DNA of 64,000 nucleotides from Pseudomonas sp. Fl4BN1 (GTDB lineage Bacteria > Pseudomonadota > Gammaproteobacteria > Pseudomonadales > Pseudomonadaceae), in NCBI RefSeq assembly GCF_009908285.1, contig NZ_JAAARM010000005.1:124001-188000 (forward strand), given 5' to 3'. Position numbers and translations under genes: made by a program. The number at the start of each line of letters is the position of its first letter. Within the stretch, counting starts at the first letter, position 1. The notes under the pieces are model-generated. The model had not been told where the DNA came from and did not search any database. It worked only from the letters and a program-made list of their open reading frames with translations. Shown here piece after piece: positions 1 through 8,766 of this stretch.

Positions 1-908
1 CCGTTCGGCGCGGCCTTGGCACCGTTGGGGGCGAATACACCGTTGGTAACGGTACCTGGAGTCCAGGCGGCAGCAGACATGACAACGTTGTTACCGACGA
101 CGGTGAACTGGCTGCCAGTCGCCGGGGTTGGCGGAGTCACAGCCTGCAGCTTACCCGACGAGTCGAAGGTCATGGTGATCGGTGCTTGGTTGGCCATGCT
201 GAAGGCCGAGCCATCCGGATTGCGACCATCGATCAGGGTATAGGTCTGCCAAGTGTTGGCATTCGGCGTCTTGATCATGTACTGATCCATGACGTGCTTG
301 TTGCCCTGGGTGTCGTAGACCGGCGTGCTGAACTGCTTGGTGTAGGTGGTGTTGTCGGTCGGATTGAACACATACGCCGGAGTTGTCGCGGCAGTATTGA
401 TCGGGGTTGCGTTGGAATCCAGGTTGATGGTCGAGGAGATCGAGTCGGTCGGCTTCGGTGCGAGGTTCGAGGTATCGATCCGCAGGTCGGTCAGCACACC
501 GTTGACGATCTTGCCGTTGGCGTCGACCGCATAGCCTTGCAGGCGAGCAGTGCCATCACTGTTGGTGATGTAGCCTTCCTTGTCGGTCTTGAAAGTACCG
601 GCACGGGTATAAGTCAGGGAACCGTTGGTGCTCAGCACGAAGAAACCCTGGCCCTGGATACCCATGTCCAGCACGTTGCCGGTGTTGCTGATATCACCGT
701 TGGTGAACTGCTGGGAAACGTTGGCCAGGCGCACACCGTTACCCACGACCTGAGTGCCGCTGCCCAGTTTGGTGGCCGAGTACACATCGGCGAACTCTGC
801 ACGAGATGACTTGAAACCCGTGGTCGCGACGTTGGCAATGTTGTTGCCGGTAACGTCCAACTGTTTGTTGGCAGCGTAGAGACCGCTAAGGCCGATATTG
901 AAAGACAT
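1..908 (-). CDS. flgE: Flagellar hook protein FlgE (C-terminus cut off by window edge)
   Basis: Only the N-terminal ~302 residues are present, because the gene runs off the left edge. It encodes the hook subunit exported through the flagellar type III system. The N-terminus (SFNIGLSGLYAANKQLDVTG then NNIANVATTGFKSS) is the classic rod/hook N-terminal helix, followed by the variable hook domains. The ATG is preceded by AAGGAG about 7 nt upstream. It is the last visible gene of a flgBCDE operon, 30 bp after flgD. The identification is secure from the motif and the position after flgD. Confidence 0.96.
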   Translation of the reverse strand, partial: MSFNIGLSGLYAANKQLDVTGNNIANVATTGFKSSRAEFADVYSATKLGSGTQVVGNGVRLANVSQQFTNGDISNTGNVLDMGIQGQGFFVLSTNGSLTYTRAGTFKTDKEGYITNSDGTARLQGYAVDANGKIVNGVLTDLRIDTSNLAPKPTDSISSTINLDSNATPINTAATTPAYVFNPTDNTTYTKQFSTPVYDTQGNKHVMDQYMIKTPNANTWQTYTLIDGRNPDGSAFSMANQAPITMTFDSSGKLQAVTPPTPATGSQFTVVGNNVVMSAAAWTPGTVTNGVFAPNGAKAAPN

Positions 909-938
909 ATTCCACTCCTTGTGCCGGTTTAGTCGGCT

Positions 939-1667
939 CTAGATACCAATGGTTTGTACTTTGGACAGGGCAATCGGGCTGCCCATACCGGCCAGGTTCA
1001 ACATCAATTCACCACCGGTCTGGCTGATAGTGACGCTGTTGACCGTTGCCGGCAGGTAGGTGACCAAGTCAGTGCCCTTGCCATCAATGGTGGTACTGGC
1101 CTTGAAGGTATAATTACCCGGATCTGCCTTGGTACCGTCGGTCTTGGTGCCATCCCAGACGAAGCTGGCATTGCCGGCTTTCTGACTGCCCATGTCGATA
1201 GTCTTGACGGTGTTGCCAGCCTTGTCGGTGACGGTCACGGTGACCGAGCTCACGCTGGACGGTACGGTCACCGAGCCGGTCATGCTCTTGCTGGTATCCA
1301 CCTGAGTGGTACCGGTCTGCACGATGACCGAACGGCCCACCAGGGAAGAAGCCTGCAAGGCCTGGGACGATTTGTAGTTGCCTGTGATCGAGTTCACCGA
1401 AGTATTGAGGGTAGTAATGCCCTCGAGGGTGGAGAACTGCGCCAACTGGGCAACGAACGCACTGTTGTCCTGAGGATCGAGTGGGTTCTGGTTGTTCAGC
1501 TGAGTCACCAACAGCTTGAGGAACGCATCCTTGCCCAGGGACTGCTTGCCGGTCGCACTGTTAGTGGCCGCCGCCAGGCCATCGGCGCTGGTGGTCGTGG
1601 TTTTTTTCGACGAATTGGCCAGCACATCCTTGAGGGATGGGGCGTTGGTGGTATCAGTAACGCTCAT
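939..1667 (-). CDS. flgD: Flagellar hook capping / assembly protein FlgD
   Basis: This is the scaffold that caps the growing hook and guides FlgE polymerisation; it is not kept in the finished flagellum. At 242 aa it has the normal family length. The conserved N-terminal signature DAFLKLLVTQLNNQNPLDP lies near residues 47-65, followed by QDNSAFVAQLAQFST. The C-terminal half holds the FlgD Ig-like/Tudor part, with the FVWDGTKTDGTKADPGNYTF stretch. It lies 15 bp after flgC in the same operon. Confidence 0.96.
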   Translation of the reverse strand: MSVTDTTNAPSLKDVLANSSKKTTTTSADGLAAATNSATGKQSLGKDAFLKLLVTQLNNQNPLDPQDNSAFVAQLAQFSTLEGITTLNTSVNSITGNYKSSQALQASSLVGRSVIVQTGTTQVDTSKSMTGSVTVPSSVSSVTVTVTDKAGNTVKTIDMGSQKAGNASFVWDGTKTDGTKADPGNYTFKASTTIDGKGTDLVTYLPATVNSVTISQTGGELMLNLAGMGSPIALSKVQTIGI

Positions 1668-1682
1668 TGGATTCGCCCCTTA

Positions 1683-2126
1683 TCACTGACCCAGGGTCAG
1701 GACCTTCTGCATCATGGTTTTGGCGGTGTTCATCATTTCCGCATTGGTCTGGAACGAACGGCTGGCGGAGATCATGTCGGCCATCTCTTCCACCACGTTG
1801 ACGTTGGGGTAGTAGACATAACCCTTGGCGTCGGCGGCTGGATGATTAGGTTCGTAGCGGGCCTCAAGATTGCTCTGGTCTTCGACCACGCCCAGCACCT
1901 GTACGCCCTGGCCTGCAGCATCCTGATTCTGGAACAGCGAATCAGTGCCACCGCTCTGCGCGCCCTGGAACATGGTGGCGAATACCGGATGACGAGCGCG
2001 ATAGGTCTGATCGATGCTTGACGACACGCTCTCGGCGTTGGCGATGTTACTGGCGACGGTGTTCAGACGGGTGGTCTGAGCGCTCATGCCACTACCGGCA
2101 ATATTGAAAACACTGGCAAGGGACAT
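1683..2126 (-). CDS. flgC: Flagellar basal-body rod protein FlgC
   Basis: This is a proximal rod subunit of the flagellar basal body. It is 147 aa, the usual length. The N-terminal rod helix (FNIAGSGMSAQTTRLNTVAS, NIANAES) and the C-terminal helix (NVNVVEEMADMISASRSFQT) match the paired terminal helices of rod proteins. It begins 3 bp after the flgB stop codon, so the two are almost certainly translationally coupled. Confidence 0.96.
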   Translation of the reverse strand: MSLASVFNIAGSGMSAQTTRLNTVASNIANAESVSSSIDQTYRARHPVFATMFQGAQSGGTDSLFQNQDAAGQGVQVLGVVEDQSNLEARYEPNHPAADAKGYVYYPNVNVVEEMADMISASRSFQTNAEMMNTAKTMMQKVLTLGQ

Positions 2127-2129
2127 GGA

Positions 2130-2537
2130 TTACTCTCCGCGCAGGGCTGCAACCAGCCCTTTGAACTTACTATTAAGCAGCGTGAAGCTGGCCTGGAAAT
2201 CCACTGAGTTCTGCGCATAGCTCGACTGTTCAAGCTGGGCATCCACGGTGTTCTGGTCGATCGAGGGTTGCATCGGCGTGCGATACAGCAGGGACTCATC
2301 GCCACCGCTCAAGCCTTGCGCTTCGATATGCCGGTTGTTGGTCATGTTCAACGCGAAAGCGCCGTTCTTAACCTTGTCGTTCTGCTCGGCGAGCACCGCG
2401 GAGAAGTCCAGATCCCGAGCCTTGTAGTTCGGGGTATCGGCGTTGGCGATGTTGTTGGCCAGTACTTCGGCACGCTTGGCGCGAAAGCCAAGAGCCTGTT
2501 CGTGGATACCGAGCGCTTTATCGAAGCTGATGCTCAT
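2130..2537 (-). CDS. flgB: Flagellar basal-body rod protein FlgB
   Basis: This is a rod subunit and the first gene of the flgBCDE operon. I chose the start at MSISFDKALGIHEQALGFRA (135 aa), because the 20 extra upstream codons do not look like protein and would run into the sigma54 promoter. The motif LANNIANADTPNYKARD is diagnostic. The C-terminal part (SQYAQNSVDFQASF-type helix) completes the rod fold. The predicted leader is about 30 nt. Confidence 0.95.
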   Translation of the reverse strand: MSISFDKALGIHEQALGFRAKRAEVLANNIANADTPNYKARDLDFSAVLAEQNDKVKNGAFALNMTNNRHIEAQGLSGGDESLLYRTPMQPSIDQNTVDAQLEQSSYAQNSVDFQASFTLLNSKFKGLVAALRGE

Positions 2538-2581
2538 GTCGGAAACCTTTGGGTGACCTGATTTTTCGTAACCTGGATGTA

Positions 2582-2596
2582 GCAAGCTGCGTGCCA
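2582..2596 (-). promoter_or_regulatory. Sigma54 (RpoN) promoter of flgBCDE
   Basis: Read on the minus strand this is TGGCACGCAGCTTGC, a perfect match to TGGCAC-N5-TTGC. The -12 element is about 45 bp upstream of the flgB start. Rod/hook operons of Pseudomonas are known RpoN-dependent genes, so site and context agree. Confidence 0.9.
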
Positions 2597-2641
2597 AGTC
2601 CGCAAGCCCCGTAAATCAAGGGATTGCTGGCGCAGATGCCG

Positions 2642-2708
2642 CGGCAATGCCAGAAAAGCGGCAATGACTTTCCGCGAAACGCCGGCAAAGCGGCAATCGC
2701 TCTGCCGC
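2642..2708. promoter_or_regulatory. Cluster of CGGCAA motifs, candidate enhancer for the flgB sigma54 promoter
   Basis: CGGCAA occurs at 2642-2647, 2659-2664, 2683-2688 and 2691-2696, with an inverted TGCCGC at 2703-2708. All lie 45-115 bp upstream of the -24 element, the usual place for enhancer-binding-protein sites. CGGCAA is the core I associate with the FlbD/FlrC family, to which FleR of Pseudomonas belongs. Assignment to FleR is inference. Confidence 0.55.
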
Positions 2709-2740
2709 TTTCAGCCTGTACAGCTCAAATGACGCGCATA

Positions 2741-2768
2741 AAAAAGGAGGCCCATAGGCCTCCTTTTT
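2741..2768 (-). terminator. Terminator after cheV-cheR
   Basis: AAAAAGGAGGCC, loop CATA, GGCCTCCTTTTT: a perfect 12-bp stem with A and T tracts on both sides, so it can work in either direction. It lies 18 bp beyond the cheR stop codon and separates cheR from the flgB promoter. Confidence 0.85.
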
Positions 2769-2785
2769 CATTGCGCAATCGCTGC

Positions 2786-3613
2786 TTACTTCGCCTGGTA
2801 GATGATCCCCGGGCTGCATTGCACCATCTGATAATGGTCTGGCAAGCCATTGAGCGCTTCGGAAGCCCCCAGAAACAGGTAACCACCCGGCTTCAGAGTA
2901 CTGTGAATGCGCATCAGGATGTCCTTCTTGACCTCGGCCGAGAAGTAGATCAGCACGTTACGGCAAAATACGATATCGAACTTGCCGAGACTGGCATAAC
3001 TGTCCAGCAGGTTGAACGAGCGAAATTCCACCCGACTCTTGATCGGCGCCTTGATCACCCAGCGCCCCGGCCCCTTGGGATCGAAAAAGCGCTGCAGACG
3101 CTCGGCCGACAAGCCACGACCAATCGCCAGACTGTCGTACTCGCCGGTCTTGCAGTTATTGAGCATGGTTCCGGACAGATCGGTGGCCACAACCTGCACC
3201 CCCATCTTCAACTGTCCCATGTTGCTGCGCTCGAACTCATCGATGGACATCGACAGCGAGTAGGGCTCCTGCCCCGACGAGCAGGCGGCCGACCAGATCC
3301 GCAGGCGCTGGTTGGGGCTGGCCTTGATCGCCTCGGGAAGCACCTTGTTCTTCAATACCTCGAACGGATAGGTGTCACGAAACCATAAGGTTTCGTTGGT
3401 CGTCATGGCGTCCACGACCATCTCGCGCAATCCGCTGCGAGGTTGGGTCTGGATACGCTGAACCAACTCACCCAAGGTTTTTATGCCTTGCTGTTCCATC
3501 AGTTTGTTGAGACGGCTCGAGACGAGATATTGCTTGTTTTCCCCGAGCAAAATACCACAGGCTTTTTCCAGGAAGACCCGGAACTGTTCAAAATCCAAAT
3601 TACCCGTAGACAA
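2786..3613 (-). CDS. cheR: Chemotaxis protein methyltransferase CheR
   Basis: The protein methylates glutamates of chemoreceptors using S-adenosylmethionine, setting adaptation. It is 275 aa. The N-terminal CheR helical domain covers about residues 1-75 and ends in TTNETLWFRD (71-80). The SAM site IWSAACSSGQEPYSLSM starts at 106, and DIVFCRNVLIYF closes the methyltransferase core. The start is TTG with an AAGAGGCGG-type ribosome site upstream; the sequence STGNLDFEQF following it is the expected N-terminus. It lies 43 bp downstream of cheV in one operon. Confidence 0.95.
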   Translation of the reverse strand: MSTGNLDFEQFRVFLEKACGILLGENKQYLVSSRLNKLMEQQGIKTLGELVQRIQTQPRSGLREMVVDAMTTNETLWFRDTYPFEVLKNKVLPEAIKASPNQRLRIWSAACSSGQEPYSLSMSIDEFERSNMGQLKMGVQVVATDLSGTMLNNCKTGEYDSLAIGRGLSAERLQRFFDPKGPGRWVIKAPIKSRVEFRSFNLLDSYASLGKFDIVFCRNVLIYFSAEVKKDILMRIHSTLKPGGYLFLGASEALNGLPDHYQMVQCSPGIIYQAK

Positions 3614-3656
3614 TGCTGCCGCCTCTTAAATCTATGTTCGCCAAGGGCTGGTGCCC

Positions 3657-4589
3657 TCAGCTATGGTCTGCTGCTTTGATCCGGTCGACTACCCGGGATG
3701 CCAGGTCATCAGGGCGGAACTTGGCAAGGAAGTCATCGGCACCGACCTTCTTCACCATCGCCTGATTGAATACGCCTGACAACGAAGTATGCAGGATGAT
3801 ATGCAGCTTTTGCATGCGTGGATCGTTGCGTATCTCGGCCGTGAGGGTGTAGCCGTCCATTTCAGGCATCTCGATGTCGGAAATCATCATGAGGAACTCA
3901 TCTTCCGGCTTCTTGCCCTCATCCACCAACTTGCGCAGATAGTCCAGTGCCTGCCGACCATCATTCAAGGCTACCACTTCAACACCCACAGTCTGCAGGC
4001 AACGAGTGACCTGCTTGCGCGCCACCGACGAGTCGTCGACGGTTAGCACCCGCAGGGAAACTGCCTTGTGCTGGGTCTCGACATCCACCACACCGACCGA
4101 AATCGCTTCGGAAGTAGGTGCGACTTCCGCGAGCACCTTCTCCACGTCGATGATCTCGACCAGTTGGTTATCCACCCGGGTCACCGCCGTCAGGTAGTGA
4201 TCACGCCCGGTACCCTTGGGCGGCGGATGAATCTCTTCCCAGTTCATATTGACGATGCGTTCCACTGAGCGCACCAGAAACCCCTGGGTCTTGGTGTTGT
4301 ACTCAGTGATGATGACGAACGGATTGCTCTGATCTTTCAATCCGCCAGAGCCAGTGGCCATTGCCAGATCCAGGATCGGAATGGTCGCCCCTCGAATATT
4401 CGCGACACCGCACACCACAGGACTGGATTTGGGCATCACGGTCAGCTTGGGGCATTGCAGCACCTCGCGAACCTTGAATACGTTGATCCCGTAGAGCTGC
4501 CCCCCATCAAGACGGAAAAGCAACAGCTCCAGGCGATTCTGCCCAACCAATTGCGTGCGCTGGTTCACCGAATCCATTACACCAGCCAT
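3657..4589 (-). CDS. cheV: Chemotaxis coupling protein CheV (CheW-REC fusion)
   Basis: This is an adaptor that links receptors to CheA and tunes the array through its own receiver domain. It is 310 aa. A CheW-like domain covers about residues 15-155 (ELLLFRLDGGQLYGINVFKV, VANIRGATIPILDLAMA). A receiver domain covers about 180-305, with acidic D185/D186, phospho-acceptor D238 in MMISDIEMPEMDG, and K290 in FLAKF. I chose MAGVMDSVNQ as the start because GGGGAG lies 7 nt before it. It is divergent from flgA. Confidence 0.95.
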   Translation of the reverse strand: MAGVMDSVNQRTQLVGQNRLELLLFRLDGGQLYGINVFKVREVLQCPKLTVMPKSSPVVCGVANIRGATIPILDLAMATGSGGLKDQSNPFVIITEYNTKTQGFLVRSVERIVNMNWEEIHPPPKGTGRDHYLTAVTRVDNQLVEIIDVEKVLAEVAPTSEAISVGVVDVETQHKAVSLRVLTVDDSSVARKQVTRCLQTVGVEVVALNDGRQALDYLRKLVDEGKKPEDEFLMMISDIEMPEMDGYTLTAEIRNDPRMQKLHIILHTSLSGVFNQAMVKKVGADDFLAKFRPDDLASRVVDRIKAADHS

Positions 4590-4664
4590 GCCCAGACTCC
4601 CCAAAGCTTTAAGATCCGACGCACGCTCATTACTAAACGGCACGGGGCTTGCTTTTTAACTGTT

Positions 4665-5426
4665 ATGAACGCCAAAACGACATTTTTCCGACGCCTGACA
4701 TCACACTACCGCAAATTGCTTTGCGGGTTGTCGGCGCTGTGCATTTTAAACCCTGGCAGCCCTGCCGTTGCTGACTCGCTCACCCTGCCTGATCTTCTTA
4801 TCGGCGTCACTCAAGGGTTTCTTGAATTCACGGTAGAAGACTATCTGGCCACCAGTCAAACGGAAGGACGCTACGAAATCCAGGTCAACCAACTGGACCC
4901 GCGCATGCACATGCCCGCTTGCGACAAGGAATTGACAGCAAGCCTGGAAAGTCCGGCGCAGCCACTAGGACGGGTCACGGTCAAGGTACGCTGCGAAGGC
5001 GCCTCGCCCTGGACGGTGTTTGTACCGGCGCAGGTCAAACTGTTTCGCGAAGTTGTTACCAGCTCGCGCGCCCTTAAACGTACTGGAATCATCGAACCGG
5101 ACGATGTGGTATTGCGTGAGCGGGATATCAGCCAGAACAATCAGGGCTACTTGACCTCGGTGGACCAAGCCATTGGGCAGAAACTTGTCCGACCAATGGT
5201 AGCCGACCAACTCATCACCCTGGCTCACCTGGAGCAGGCCGAAGTGGTGCGCAAAGGCGACCAGGTGGTGATTTCGGCACGCAGCGGCACCTTGAATGTA
5301 CGAATGCCGGGCGAGGCGCTGTCCAACGGCGGCATGAGCGAGCAGATCCGGGTCAAGAACTTGAACTCGCAGCGAGTGATCAAGGCGCGCGTCACCGCCC
5401 CCGGACAAGTGGAAGTGGCTATGTAG
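4665..5426 (+). CDS. flgA: Flagellar P-ring assembly chaperone FlgA
   Basis: This is a periplasmic chaperone needed to build the P ring around the rod. It is 253 aa from the ATG at 4665. A basic N-terminus and a hydrophobic stretch (LLCGLSALCILNPGSPAVA) form a Sec signal peptide, cleaved near residue 36. The SAF/ChapFlgA domain follows, with the typical late segment LVRPMVADQLITLAHLEQAE and VVISARSGTLNVRMPGEALS. It is followed by flgM and flgN, the standard Pseudomonas order. Confidence 0.93.
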   Translation: MNAKTTFFRRLTSHYRKLLCGLSALCILNPGSPAVADSLTLPDLLIGVTQGFLEFTVEDYLATSQTEGRYEIQVNQLDPRMHMPACDKELTASLESPAQPLGRVTVKVRCEGASPWTVFVPAQVKLFREVVTSSRALKRTGIIEPDDVVLRERDISQNNQGYLTSVDQAIGQKLVRPMVADQLITLAHLEQAEVVRKGDQVVISARSGTLNVRMPGEALSNGGMSEQIRVKNLNSQRVIKARVTAPGQVEVAM

Positions 5427-5510
5427 TGACTGGCGCTAGGCCCACTCGTTCCCTAAACTGTGGTCGATAACGGGTCGCAGATACCTGCGCTGGCTTGTCG
5501 AGATTTGGCC

Positions 5511-5537
5511 TAAAGTTTTTCAGGGTTTGGCCGAAAA
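5511..5537 (+). promoter_or_regulatory. flgM: FliA (sigma28) promoter of flgM
   Basis: TAAA at 5511-5514, a 15-bp spacer, then GCCGAAAA at 5530-5537. The consensus is TAAA-N15-GCCGATAA, so there is one mismatch. It ends 38 bp before the flgM start. Autoregulation of flgM through its own target sigma factor is well known. Confidence 0.8.
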
Positions 5538-5575
5538 CATGGCAAGCGTCCAAATACCCAGAGGTTTTCTCCATC

Positions 5576-5893
5576 ATGGTCATCGACTTCAGCCGTTTAA
5601 ACAGCTCCCCTTCACTGACAGGCAGTACGCGTACTAGCGCCAGCAAGGAAACCGGCGATGCCGGTAAATCCACGCCGCTGACGACTTCGGCCGAGACCAG
5701 CAAAAGCGGAGAATCAGTACACCTCAGCAATGAGGCTCAACAGTTGCAGAAAATCACTGACAAGCTGCGCGATCAGCCTGCTGTCGACAAAGCCCGGGTG
5801 GCCGAGTTGAAGCAAGCCATTGCCGATGGCAGCTATAAGGTCGATAGCAACCGTATAGCCAGCAAACTGCTTAATTTCGAAGCCCTGCGCTAG
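5576..5893 (+). CDS. flgM: Anti-sigma-28 factor FlgM
   Basis: FlgM binds and silences FliA until it is exported through the finished hook. It is 106 aa from [10 protein letters not shown], with a GAGG ribosome site before it. The N-terminal half is Ser/Thr-rich and disordered. The C-terminal FliA-binding helices ([52 protein letters not shown]) are typical. It sits between flgA and flgN behind a FliA promoter. Confidence 0.94.
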   Translation: MVIDFSRLNSSPSLTGSTRTSASKETGDAGKSTPLTTSAETSKSGESVHLSNEAQQLQKITDKLRDQPAVDKARVAELKQAIADGSYKVDSNRIASKLLNFEALR

Positions 5894-5941
5894 CCACAGG
5901 CTTGCGCTAGGCTTTTGGACGCTTAACCCCCAAGGCCAGCC

Positions 5942-6409
5942 ATGCACGACACCAATCTACTGCAACTGATCAACGATGACTTTGCTCCAGCTCAACACTT
6001 GCTGGAGCTGCTGAAAGCCGAATCCGTAGCCCTGCACGGCCGCGACATGCCGCTGTTGGAAAATATTCTGGCGCAGAAGCAAGCCCTGGTCATTTTGCTG
6101 GAACAGCATGGCCGCAAACGCACAGAGATCCTCGCGAGCCTGAACCTGCCGACCAATCGAGCCGGCCTCGAGCAACTGGCCAGCCACTCAAGCCTGGGTG
6201 AGCAACTGCTTGAGCAGGGCAATCTCCTTACCCAACTGCTGGCCGACTGCCAAGCCACCAACGAGCTCAACGGTCGATCGATCCAGATTCAGCAAGCCAC
6301 CACCGCCAACCAGTTGAAAATCCTCAATGGCGGCGAACCTCCAGCCCTCTATGACGCCCGCGGCTCTACCTCAATGCTTGCGAAGCCCCGCCCACTCAGT
6401 CAGGCTTAA
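5942..6409 (+). CDS. flgN: Flagellar export chaperone FlgN
   Basis: This is a cytoplasmic chaperone for the hook-filament junction proteins FlgK and FlgL. It is 155 aa and almost wholly alpha-helical, with heptad-like leucines (LLQLINDDFAPAQHLLELLK, LLEQHGRKRTEILASLNL) and a Pro/Ser-rich tail. Sequence conservation in this family is low, so the call rests on helical character, size and position right after flgM. Confidence 0.88.
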   Translation: MHDTNLLQLINDDFAPAQHLLELLKAESVALHGRDMPLLENILAQKQALVILLEQHGRKRTEILASLNLPTNRAGLEQLASHSSLGEQLLEQGNLLTQLLADCQATNELNGRSIQIQQATTANQLKILNGGEPPALYDARGSTSMLAKPRPLSQA

Positions 6410-6505
6410 GCCCCAAAAATGAGCGCGCGCTACCAAGCCGTGAAACATGCTGGCAAAATGCCAGCTCATGCGTGTTGTTGTATTTTGTCTGGAGATTGAT
6501 GAACC

Positions 6506-7252
6506 GTGTTCAACGCCTCAAACGCGGAAGATGCTCCGCAGCCACCTAAGGTGCTCACCACTGCGTTGGAAATTTCCTCCAACCTGCGGTTGCTGCAAGA
6601 GAGCCATGACCCACTGATCATCACTTTCCACGAGCGTAGCCAGCGCTTCCAAAGCTATCTGGTGGAAGTCGACCGCGAGAGCAACATGATTGCCCTCGAC
6701 GAGATGATTCCCCGCGACGGCGAACGCTTCATGTTGGCGGGCGAGCCATTTCGCGTTGAAGGCTTCCATGAGGGTGTACGCATTGCCTGGGAAAGCAACG
6801 GCCTGCCAACCCTGGATGAATCCAACGGCGGCCGCTGCTACCATACCGCGCTGCCGGACGAAGTGGTTTACCACCAACGTCGAAACGCCTTCCGTGCCGC
6901 ACTGAAGTTGGCACAACTGGTGGATATCGAACTTAGCGGCGAGAAACTAAAATCGCCCCTCAACGGCAAACTGCTGGACATTTCCGCCACCGGTTGCAAG
7001 TTGCGCTTCGACGGCGACATTTCCTCGCACCTGCAACTGGGCCAGGTCTATGAGCGCTTTATCGCAGCCCTGCCCTTCGGCAGCATGACCGCTCCAGTTG
7101 AATTGCGTTACCTGCACCATGAGGAACGCATCAACACGACCTTTGCCGGTGTGCGCTTTCATAACATGAGCGGCCTGGTACAGCGTCAGGTCGAGCGCTT
7201 CGTCTATCAACTGCAGCGCGAAGCGCGGCGCTTCGATAAAGACGACATCTAA
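6506..7252 (+). CDS. YcgR-like c-di-GMP flagellar brake (PilZ domain)
   Basis: This is predicted to bind cyclic di-GMP and slow the flagellar motor. It is 248 aa. An N-terminal YcgR domain covers about residues 20-115. A PilZ domain begins at QRRNAFR, with RxxxR at R126-R130 and DISATG (D158, S160, G163) as the second ligand motif. The start is GTG, since the ATG at 6499 is out of frame; GGAG lies 11 nt upstream. It follows flgN, as in other pseudomonads. A weak hairpin (GCTGGC/GCCAGC) lies at 6449-6465 in the gap before it. Confidence 0.9.
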   Translation: MFNASNAEDAPQPPKVLTTALEISSNLRLLQESHDPLIITFHERSQRFQSYLVEVDRESNMIALDEMIPRDGERFMLAGEPFRVEGFHEGVRIAWESNGLPTLDESNGGRCYHTALPDEVVYHQRRNAFRAALKLAQLVDIELSGEKLKSPLNGKLLDISATGCKLRFDGDISSHLQLGQVYERFIAALPFGSMTAPVELRYLHHEERINTTFAGVRFHNMSGLVQRQVERFVYQLQREARRFDKDDI

Positions 7253-7270
7253 TCACCAGGCATCAATGAA

Positions 7271-7306
7271 AACGGGCAGTGCCTTGCGGCACTGCCCGTT
7301 TTTTTT
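7271..7306 (+). terminator. Terminator after the PilZ gene
   Basis: AACGGGCAGTGCC, loop TTGC, GGCACTGCCCGTT, then a run of eight T. The 13-bp perfect stem lies between two convergent genes. The opposite strand has a shorter T run, so it probably also stops the MFS transcript. Confidence 0.9.
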
Positions 7307-7310
7307 GGCG

Positions 7311-8693
7311 CTAAGGCCTGGCCCCACTGAGATGATCCCGCGCGCACTCCTCAAGCGGCACCTCATCCACCACTTCTGGCATGTCGGGCGCCTCTGACTC
7401 CGGCTCCCCAGGTGCCGCGTCTGGCGCAGGCGTGGTCTGCATTTGATCCTGAACCACCTGCTCATCCACTCGCGGATCGAGGGCCGCCACCAAAGGCGAA
7501 CTGGACATGCTGTCCGGCATCGCCACGTGATGCAGTGGCGCATCGTCCACCTGATGCAGATTGGTCACAGCCTTTGGCCGGATCCGCCAAACCAGGACCA
7601 GCGCAAAGAAACTGAAGAAGGCGTAGAGCATCTGACTGCCGAACAACTTCATCAGCACCCCCGCAGCCAGCGGCCCGATACTCGCCCCCACGCCATAGGT
7701 CACCAACAGCATCGCCGTCAGCGATACCCGTCGGTCTCCCTCGACATGATCATTGGAGAAGGCTACCGCCAACGGATAAAGGCAGAACTGCACCAGGGAA
7801 CAGAAAAATCCCAGGACGAACAAAACCTCAAGCGGCACCGCAGGCAATATCGCCAAGGGCAAGGCTGCCACCGCCAGGAACAACGCAAAGCAGCGTATCA
7901 GCAGCGCCCGATCGTAACGATCGGACAACCAGCCCAGCGGCCACTGCACCACCAGGCCAGCAAAAATACAGCTACCCATAAACAGGCCCACCTGCTCGGT
8001 ACTCAGGCCCTGCTGCGACGCGTAGAGCGGCGCCAGGCCGTAGAACGACCCGACGATCAGCCCAGAACCCAACACCGTACTCAGGGATTGCGGCACCCGC
8101 TTGATAAAGAACCGCGGCTCCATCGGCGCCGGATGCAAAGGCGCCGGGTGAATACGCCGGGTCATGGCCACCGGCACCAGGCACAAGGCAAAACACAGGG
8201 CTACCAGCATCAACAGTTCAAGCCCCAGGGATGGATGCATGACCAGAATCAACTGCCCCAGAACCAACCCCAGATAAGAGGCAATCATGTAGCCGCTGAA
8301 GACCAACCCACGCTGCTTGGCATCGGCCTGCTCGTTGAGCCAGCTTTCGATGACCATGTACTGGCACATCATTCCCAGGCCAACAATCATCCGCAGCACC
8401 AGCCAGGCCGGCAGCCAGTCCACCAACCCATGCCCGAGCACGGCTGCACCAACGATCCCGGCACAGGTGGCGTAGGCGCGGATATGCCCGACCCGGGCAA
8501 TCAGCCGATGCCCCAGCTTGCCCCCCAGAACCAGGCCGAAATAGTTGGCCGCCATCAGCGCGCCCACCCACAGGCTATCGACATGATCGGCGGCCAGACG
8601 CAACGCCAGATAAGTACTGAGCAGACCCGAGCCGATCAGCATCATCAGCGAGGCAAAATAAAGCGCTCGAAAGGATTTCCAGATTTGGCGCAT
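7311..8693 (-). CDS. MFS transporter, YcaD-like
   Basis: This is an inner-membrane permease of the major facilitator superfamily; the substrate is unknown. It is 460 aa with about 12 hydrophobic segments between residues 12 and 385. The family-type loop after TM2 reads GGKLGHRLIARVGHIRAY, and the central one GWLSDRYDRALLI. The last ~75 residues are an acidic, Pro-rich cytoplasmic tail, unusually long for the family. It resembles the YcaD/UPF0226 group by overall pattern. Confidence 0.85.
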   Translation of the reverse strand: MRQIWKSFRALYFASLMMLIGSGLLSTYLALRLAADHVDSLWVGALMAANYFGLVLGGKLGHRLIARVGHIRAYATCAGIVGAAVLGHGLVDWLPAWLVLRMIVGLGMMCQYMVIESWLNEQADAKQRGLVFSGYMIASYLGLVLGQLILVMHPSLGLELLMLVALCFALCLVPVAMTRRIHPAPLHPAPMEPRFFIKRVPQSLSTVLGSGLIVGSFYGLAPLYASQQGLSTEQVGLFMGSCIFAGLVVQWPLGWLSDRYDRALLIRCFALFLAVAALPLAILPAVPLEVLFVLGFFCSLVQFCLYPLAVAFSNDHVEGDRRVSLTAMLLVTYGVGASIGPLAAGVLMKLFGSQMLYAFFSFFALVLVWRIRPKAVTNLHQVDDAPLHHVAMPDSMSSSPLVAALDPRVDEQVVQDQMQTTPAPDAAPGEPESEAPDMPEVVDEVPLEECARDHLSGARP

Positions 8694-8766
8694 CGGCGTT
8701 CCGAGCGGCTCCTTGAATGAGGTACCGGCCCCCTGGCAAGACGGGGCCCGACCAGCGACGGTTCGG

